Shown here: positions 5,500 through 8,788 of the stretch, one piece after another
Numbering within the stretch: the first letter of the stretch is position 1
Layout of the letters: each line of letters starts with the position of its first letter
From: Candidatus Sumerlaeota bacterium
GTDB lineage: Bacteria > Sumerlaeota > Sumerlaeia > JADFCT01
Reading direction: 5' to 3'
NCBI GenBank assembly: GCA_026398575.1
Contig: JAPLSP010000330.1
Coordinates: forward strand, 1-8,788
Length of the DNA: 8,788 nt
Program-made: the position numbers and the translations under genes
The notes under the pieces: generated by a model
The model's input: the letters and a program-made list of their open reading frames with translations, nothing else
The model's database searches: none
Told to the model about the DNA's origin: nothing

Positions 5500-6410
5500 A
5501 CACGAAAAAGCATAGCCGAATGTCTCACTCCCGCCGCGCCGGTCCCTGGCCATATTTTTTTCTCGTTCCCTACGCGCTGGTTACGTGCGTGTTCTTTTTG
5601 TATCCGTTCATCAACGCCGTCATTCTGGCTTTTCACCAGACGTATGGTCCGCGCGGACGCGTGTTTGTTGGATGGTCCAACTTCGCTTTCGTGCTGAGGG
5701 ATGATACTTTTTATGTCGCGCTCTGGAACACCACCGTCTTCGCGGTCTTCTCGATCTTCCTCCAGCTGCCGCTGTCGCTGGGGCTGGCGCTGCTGCTCAA
5801 CGCCGCCGGCAGCCGCATGAAAGGCTTCTTTCGCCTGGTCATTTTTTCGCCGACGCTGGTCGGCTCGATCTTTGTCGGCATCCTCTTCAGCGTCCTCTTC
5901 ACGCCGCGCTACGGCCTGTTCAATCAATTTCTTCAATCGCTGATCGGCTGGGGACTCGAAGAGCAATGGCTCTCGAATCCGCAGCTGGTCATGCCGGCGG
6001 TGATCGTCGCGTCGCTGTGGATGTACGTCGGCTTCAACATGATCTACTTCCTGGCCGCGCTGCAGAACGTGGATCAGGCGCTTCTCGAGGCGGCCCGCAT
6101 TGACGGCGCGAACGCCTGGCACATCTTCTGGAACGTCACGCTGCCTTCGATCAAGCCGGTGGCCACGTTCGTCGTCATCATGAGCACCATCGGCTCTTAC
6201 CAGCTCTTCGAGCTGCCCTATTCGCTCCTTCAAGGAACGTACGGCCCCAGGAATTCCGGAATGACCATTGTCGGATATCTCTATCAAACGGCCTTCGACA
6301 CCGGCGACCTGGGAACCGGCGCGGCCATCGGCTGGCTTCTGACGCTGATCATCTTTGTCATCAGCCTGGCGCAGCTTCGCGTCTCCGGAACGCTGCGGGC
6401 GGAGGCATGA
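5496..6410 (+). CDS. Carbohydrate ABC importer permease, MalF/UgpA type
   Basis: This 304-residue inner-membrane protein should form half of the channel of the sugar importer. About six membrane helices are visible (roughly 20-42, 72-97, 112-134, 165-188, 222-242 and 277-297). The cytoplasmic EAA loop that docks to the ATPase reads EAARIDGANAWHIFWNVTLP (198-217), a near-perfect match to the consensus EAAxxDGA...LP. Other family marks are the GWSNFAFVLRDDTFYVALWN region (59-78) and PYALVTCVFFLYPF near the N-terminus. Length is normal. It follows the solute-binding protein gene by 37 bases that consist of a 7-bp tandem repeat, and precedes the MalG-type gene by 4 bases. The start could instead be the ATG at 5520 (MSHSRRAGPWPYF); neither has a good ribosome binding site, so translation may depend on coupling. 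Confidence 0.9.
   Translation: MNTKKHSRMSHSRRAGPWPYFFLVPYALVTCVFFLYPFINAVILAFHQTYGPRGRVFVGWSNFAFVLRDDTFYVALWNTTVFAVFSIFLQLPLSLGLALLLNAAGSRMKGFFRLVIFSPTLVGSIFVGILFSVLFTPRYGLFNQFLQSLIGWGLEEQWLSNPQLVMPAVIVASLWMYVGFNMIYFLAALQNVDQALLEAARIDGANAWHIFWNVTLPSIKPVATFVVIMSTIGSYQLFELPYSLLQGTYGPRNSGMTIVGYLYQTAFDTGDLGTGAAIGWLLTLIIFVISLAQLRVSGTLRAEA
6401..6405 (+). promoter_or_regulatory. Ribosome binding site of the MalG-type permease
   Basis: GGAGG lies inside the last codons of the MalF-type gene, 9 bases before the ATG at 6415. It sets that start, rather than an earlier in-frame ATG at 6355 that would overlap the preceding gene and add 20 residues of non-membrane, unlikely sequence. Confidence 0.75.
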
Positions 6411-6414
6411 GCTT

Positions 6415-7344
6415 ATGAATCCTGTGCGAACGCTGCTATTGATCCTGGCCGCTGTTTTTGTGGCGCTATGGCTGCTGTCCCCGCGTCGGCCGCTGCGGGC
6501 CTTTCGATATTTGCGGACCGTCATCTTGCTGTGCGCTTGCGCACTGATGCTGGCGCCGTTTTTCTGGCTCCTGTGCTCGGCCTTCAAAGACAAGGACGTG
6601 CTGATGAAGTACTCCTTCCTGCCGCCGCCCGGTGAGCTGTCGGCCAAAACGGTCAACCTCAGCAACTTCCATGACTTGTTCGCGCCGCAAGACTCTCTTC
6701 AGGGCAAAGTCTGGTTTTGGCAATTCATCATCAATTCCCTGTTCCTCGCCAGCGCCCAGACCATCATCCAGCTGTTCTTCTCGTCGCTGGGCGGCTATGC
6801 GCTGGCCAAGTACGAGTTCCGCGGCAAGCGTTTCGTCATGTTTTTCATGCTCGGTTCGATGATGATCCCCGCGATGCTCCTGATGGCGCCGGTGTACGAT
6901 CTGATCTTCAAGCTGGGGTGGATGGATTCATACCTGGCGCTGATCGTTCCATCTTCGGTCAGCGTCTTTGGAATGTTTCTTTTCCGCCAGGCGATCCTCG
7001 GCATTCCGGACGACATCATCGAGGCCGGCCGCGTGGAGGGCGCCGGGGAGTTTCGTATCTATCTGCATCTGATCATGCCGCTGGTCCGGCCCATGAGCGC
7101 GGCTTTCTGCCTCGTGGCCTTTTTAGGATCATGGAACAGCTTCATCGCGCCGAACGTCTTTCTGCAAACTCATGCGAGGCTGACACTGCCCGTCGTCTTG
7201 AATTTCTTTGTCTCCGAATATGTGAATCAATACGGCATCTTCCTGGCCGGCACGCTCCTGGCGATCATCCCGCCCGCCATCCTTTTCTTCTCGCTTCAAA
7301 AAGAATTCGTCAGCGGCCTGACCAGCGGCGCCGTGAAGGGATGA
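6415..7344 (+). CDS. Carbohydrate ABC importer permease, MalG type, with an extra N-terminal helix
   Basis: This 309-residue inner-membrane protein should be the second half of the importer channel. The EAA loop is EAGRVEGAGEFRIYLHLIMP (203-222); it keeps E, G and LP-type positions but has Gly for the second Ala and Glu for Asp. The usual six helices are visible (about 33-54, 103-127, 139-161, 173-194, 228-248 and 275-294), with the family marks FWLLCSAFKDKD (50-61), INSLFLASAQT (106-116) and YALAKYEFRGK (128-138). Unusually, another hydrophobic helix (4-22, VRTLLLILAAVFVALWLLSP) and a basic loop (RRPLRAFRYLR) precede them, which would change the side of the N-terminus. Last gene of the operon. 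The ATPase subunit is absent, as is common when a shared MsmX/UgpC-type ATPase is encoded elsewhere. Confidence 0.9.
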   Translation: MNPVRTLLLILAAVFVALWLLSPRRPLRAFRYLRTVILLCACALMLAPFFWLLCSAFKDKDVLMKYSFLPPPGELSAKTVNLSNFHDLFAPQDSLQGKVWFWQFIINSLFLASAQTIIQLFFSSLGGYALAKYEFRGKRFVMFFMLGSMMIPAMLLMAPVYDLIFKLGWMDSYLALIVPSSVSVFGMFLFRQAILGIPDDIIEAGRVEGAGEFRIYLHLIMPLVRPMSAAFCLVAFLGSWNSFIAPNVFLQTHARLTLPVVLNFFVSEYVNQYGIFLAGTLLAIIPPAILFFSLQKEFVSGLTSGAVKG

Positions 7345-7375
7345 AGGCTTCAGCCGCTCCTTTGATGACGCGCAT

Positions 7376-7405
7376 CGGCGATGATTGTTTTTATGTCCAT
7401 CGCCG
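7376..7405. repeat. Weak inverted repeat between the convergent permease and hemW ends
   Basis: CGGCGATG (7376-7383) and CATCGCCG (7398-7405) can pair around a 14-base loop that contains five Ts, across the 46-base gap between the two stop codons and into the hemW end. No T-run follows either arm, so it is at best a poor bidirectional terminator. Confidence 0.25.
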
Positions 7406-8620
7406 CAGGATGGCGTCATAAACGAGCCATCCCTTTAGAGTCAATGCCAGGCGCGCGCCATCGCAAACCGCCAAAGCCTCTGCGGCCAGATGGTCCATAT
7501 CTTTCCCGTGCTCCCGCAGAAATGCCTCTCTTTCCGCCGCGGGCCATTGCGCCATATCCACGCCTTCGCGCGTGCGCAGTCCCAGCATCAATCGCTCGGC
7601 GCGCCAGGATGGTCCGGCGGCGGGCGCGTCATGGAAGAGACGCGGCAGGCGGCCTGATTCGATTTCGCGGCAGTAGGCCTCCACGTCTTGCGGATTGCTC
7701 CAGCGCCGCTCGCCCGCGCGCGAATGGGCTGCCGCGCCCAGGCCCAGATAGTCCTCGCCGCGCCAGACCGCTTGATTGTGCCGGCAGGCGCATCCGGGCA
7801 GGGCGTAGTTGGAGATTTCATAATGATCGTAGCCCGCGGCGGTGAGGGTTTCGTGCGCGGATTCGAACATTTGCGCTTCGAGCTCCTCGTTGGCGGGCTC
7901 GATGTCCCCCAAGCGTCGCGCCTCGATCAGCCGCGTGCCTTCATAGTAGGTCAGGCCGTACGCGGAGATATGCGAAGGCTTGAAGGCGACCGCAGCGGCG
8001 AGATCGCTCCGCCAGTCAGCGAGCGTCTGTCCCGGAATCGCAAAGATCAGATCGAGCGAAATGGCGGCGCCGTTCATTTCGGGAAGCGCGGAAAGTTGTT
8101 CAAGAGCGGCGCGCGCCTGAGCGGCATCGTGAATGCGCCCCAGCGTTCGCAGCGCGGCGTCGGAGAAGGATTGAACGCCAAAGCTGAAGCGATTGGCGCC
8201 CAGCCGCCGGAAGCCCCGCAGGACATCAGGCGCCGCGCTATCGGGATTGATCTCAACTGTGAATTCACATTTATTTTTGTTTGTGTCCTTGTCCACCCCG
8301 TCCACGCCCTTGTCCACCCCGTCTACGCCCTCCACACTCACGCTACGAATTATCATCTCATATAATTTCGCCCCAACCAGCGATGGCGTTCCACCGCCGA
8401 GATAAATCGTTTCCGGCGGGCGCCGCAGCGTCCATGCTTCGGCGTCTGCTACGGCGTTCTGCGCGTTCTCAGCCAAGAGCAATTCCCATTCCTTGACAAC
8501 GGCCTGAAAATAGCGCCGTCTAAGCGCTTCATCGCCCGGCGCCTGCTTGATGGAATAAAAATCGCAATACGGGCATTTGCGGCGGCAAAAGGGAGTGTGG
8601 ATATAAAGATGAGAAATCAC
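7391..8620 (-). CDS. hemW: Heme chaperone HemW (radical SAM, HemN-like)
   Basis: This 409-residue radical SAM protein should bind heme and a 4Fe-4S cluster and help load heme into target proteins. Older annotations call it oxygen-independent coproporphyrinogen III oxidase-like. The N-terminus reads YIHTPFCRRKCPYCDFYS, with the cluster ligands C12-x3-C16-x2-C19. The SAM-binding GGGTPS is at 75-80, followed by TVEINPDS (121-128), RFSFGVQSF (144-152) and the IPGQT (195-199) segment. HNQAVW (281-286) matches the HNxxYW motif of HemW with Val for Tyr, and there is a HemN C-terminal domain (about 338-405). The Phe after CPYCD fits HemW rather than HemN, which has a fourth Cys there. It starts with GTG at 8620, six bases after AAAGG. 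An unusual insertion of GVDGVDK repeats (98-111) sits in a loop before TVEINP. It is convergent with the importer operon and functionally unrelated. Confidence 0.93.
   Translation of the reverse strand: MISHLYIHTPFCRRKCPYCDFYSIKQAPGDEALRRRYFQAVVKEWELLLAENAQNAVADAEAWTLRRPPETIYLGGGTPSLVGAKLYEMIIRSVSVEGVDGVDKGVDGVDKDTNKNKCEFTVEINPDSAAPDVLRGFRRLGANRFSFGVQSFSDAALRTLGRIHDAAQARAALEQLSALPEMNGAAISLDLIFAIPGQTLADWRSDLAAAVAFKPSHISAYGLTYYEGTRLIEARRLGDIEPANEELEAQMFESAHETLTAAGYDHYEISNYALPGCACRHNQAVWRGEDYLGLGAAAHSRAGERRWSNPQDVEAYCREIESGRLPRLFHDAPAAGPSWRAERLMLGLRTREGVDMAQWPAAEREAFLREHGKDMDHLAAEALAVCDGARLALTLKGWLVYDAILRRWT
8291..8330. repeat. GTCCAC-based tandem repeat inside hemW
   Basis: GTCCAC occurs at 8291, 8300 and 8312, with GTCTAC at 8321 and CTCCAC at 8330, so spacing is 9, 12, 9 and 9. 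At a larger scale it is a 21-bp unit, GTCCACCCCGTCCACGCCCT plus T, followed by a second copy with one change. In hemW (opposite strand) it encodes Gly-Val-Asp-Gly-Val-Asp-Lys twice. The core hexamer and 9-bp spacing are shared with the repeat at 332-367. Confidence 0.88.
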
Positions 8621-8634
8621 AAAATGCCTTTGCG

Positions 8635-8655
8635 CTCTGAATCACAAATTCAGAG
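8635..8655. repeat. 8-bp perfect hairpin upstream of hemW
   Basis: CTCTGAAT and ATTCAGAG pair perfectly around CACAA, 15 bases upstream of the hemW GTG. In the hemW transcript it would lie directly ahead of the ribosome binding site (8627-8630) and could affect translation. It may equally be part of an interspersed palindromic repeat. No -35/-10 pair for hemW is convincing in 8621-8788, and no gene is called there. Confidence 0.6.
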
Positions 8656-8713
8656 ATGTACCTTGGCCTAAAGGGCGAATGTAGTGCGGTCGGAAGCGGC
8701 GCCAGCTTTTGGA

Positions 8714-8788
8714 GTAAGGTGGCTCGCCGCCTTCTTTTTGGCGTTTCAATTGCCCTGGCGCTAAAAAGAAGGCGGCGAGCCACCTTAC
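8714..8788. repeat. Perfect 26-bp inverted repeat at the window edge
   Basis: The arm at 8714-8739 begins GTAAGGTGGCTCGCCGCC and ends in a five-T run. The arm at 8763-8788 is its exact reverse complement, and 23 bases lie between them. The window stops at the last base of the right arm, so the true extent is unknown. A plus-strand frame (8656 onward) is open through both arms, but the palindrome alone explains its shape, so I do not call it a gene. Confidence 0.9.

Noticed and set aside
5412..6665. 417-codon minus-strand frame opposite both permeases
   Set aside because: Highly charged shadow of hydrophobic membrane genes; runs across two real genes and the heptamer repeat.
8529..8783. 84-codon minus-strand frame overlapping the hemW start
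   Set aside because: Overlaps the conserved hemW N-terminus in another frame and otherwise covers palindromic repeat sequence.
8656..8788. Plus-strand open frame to the window end (MYLGLKGECSAVG...)
   Set aside because: It passes through both arms of a perfect inverted repeat, lacks a clear ribosome binding site and has no recognisable family; probably repeat translation.

Overview
The window carries a bacterial chromosomal segment. It is GC-rich, with strong third-position GC bias that produces many long antisense shadow frames. It looks like an uncultured, sugar-scavenging bacterium. Two different sugar-binding proteins, a TIM-barrel-type protein with an export-like N-terminus, and noncoding gaps full of palindromic interspersed repeats resemble what is seen in PVC-superphylum (Planctomycetes/Lentisphaerae-like) and neighbouring uncultured lineages. 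There is no rRNA or other phylogenetic marker, so the phylum is a weak inference. The last 26 bases complete a perfect inverted repeat, so this may be a whole contig that ends because of a repeat.

Layout. Positions 1-104 may hold the C-terminal end of an upstream gene. A ribose-type periplasmic sugar-binding lipoprotein follows (198-1235, +). A 393-bp noncoding gap (1236-1628) between convergent genes holds at least four kinds of repeat or palindrome. On the minus strand come an exported TIM-barrel/aldo-keto-reductase-like protein (1629-2666), a noncoding stretch with a small protein-like remnant (2758-2901), and a RelE-type toxin with its Phd/YefM-type antitoxin (2927-3193 and 3197-3451). 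The toxin-antitoxin pair has a plausible promoter/operator at 3476-3514. An orphan DUF2442 protein (3670-3990, +) precedes a three-gene carbohydrate ABC importer operon: family-1 solute-binding protein (4082-5458), MalF-type permease (5496-6410) and MalG-type permease (6415-7344). The ATPase subunit is not in the window. Facing this operon is hemW (7391-8620, -), a radical-SAM heme chaperone. The window ends in a palindrome-rich upstream region (8621-8788).

How the parts fit. The 4082-7344 genes should form one importer that borrows an ATPase encoded elsewhere. The 198-1235 protein belongs to a different importer type (ribose/xylose class), whose permease and ATPase are not visible. The toxin-antitoxin pair is a self-contained module.

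No new enzymatic or defence system is evident. The most unusual signal is at the DNA-repeat level. A 9-bp GTCCAC-based tandem repeat has expanded inside two unrelated genes, in different strands and frames. A 7-bp tandem repeat containing an ATG in every unit covers the start codon and ribosome-binding region of the MalF-type permease. The gaps hold several large palindromes.
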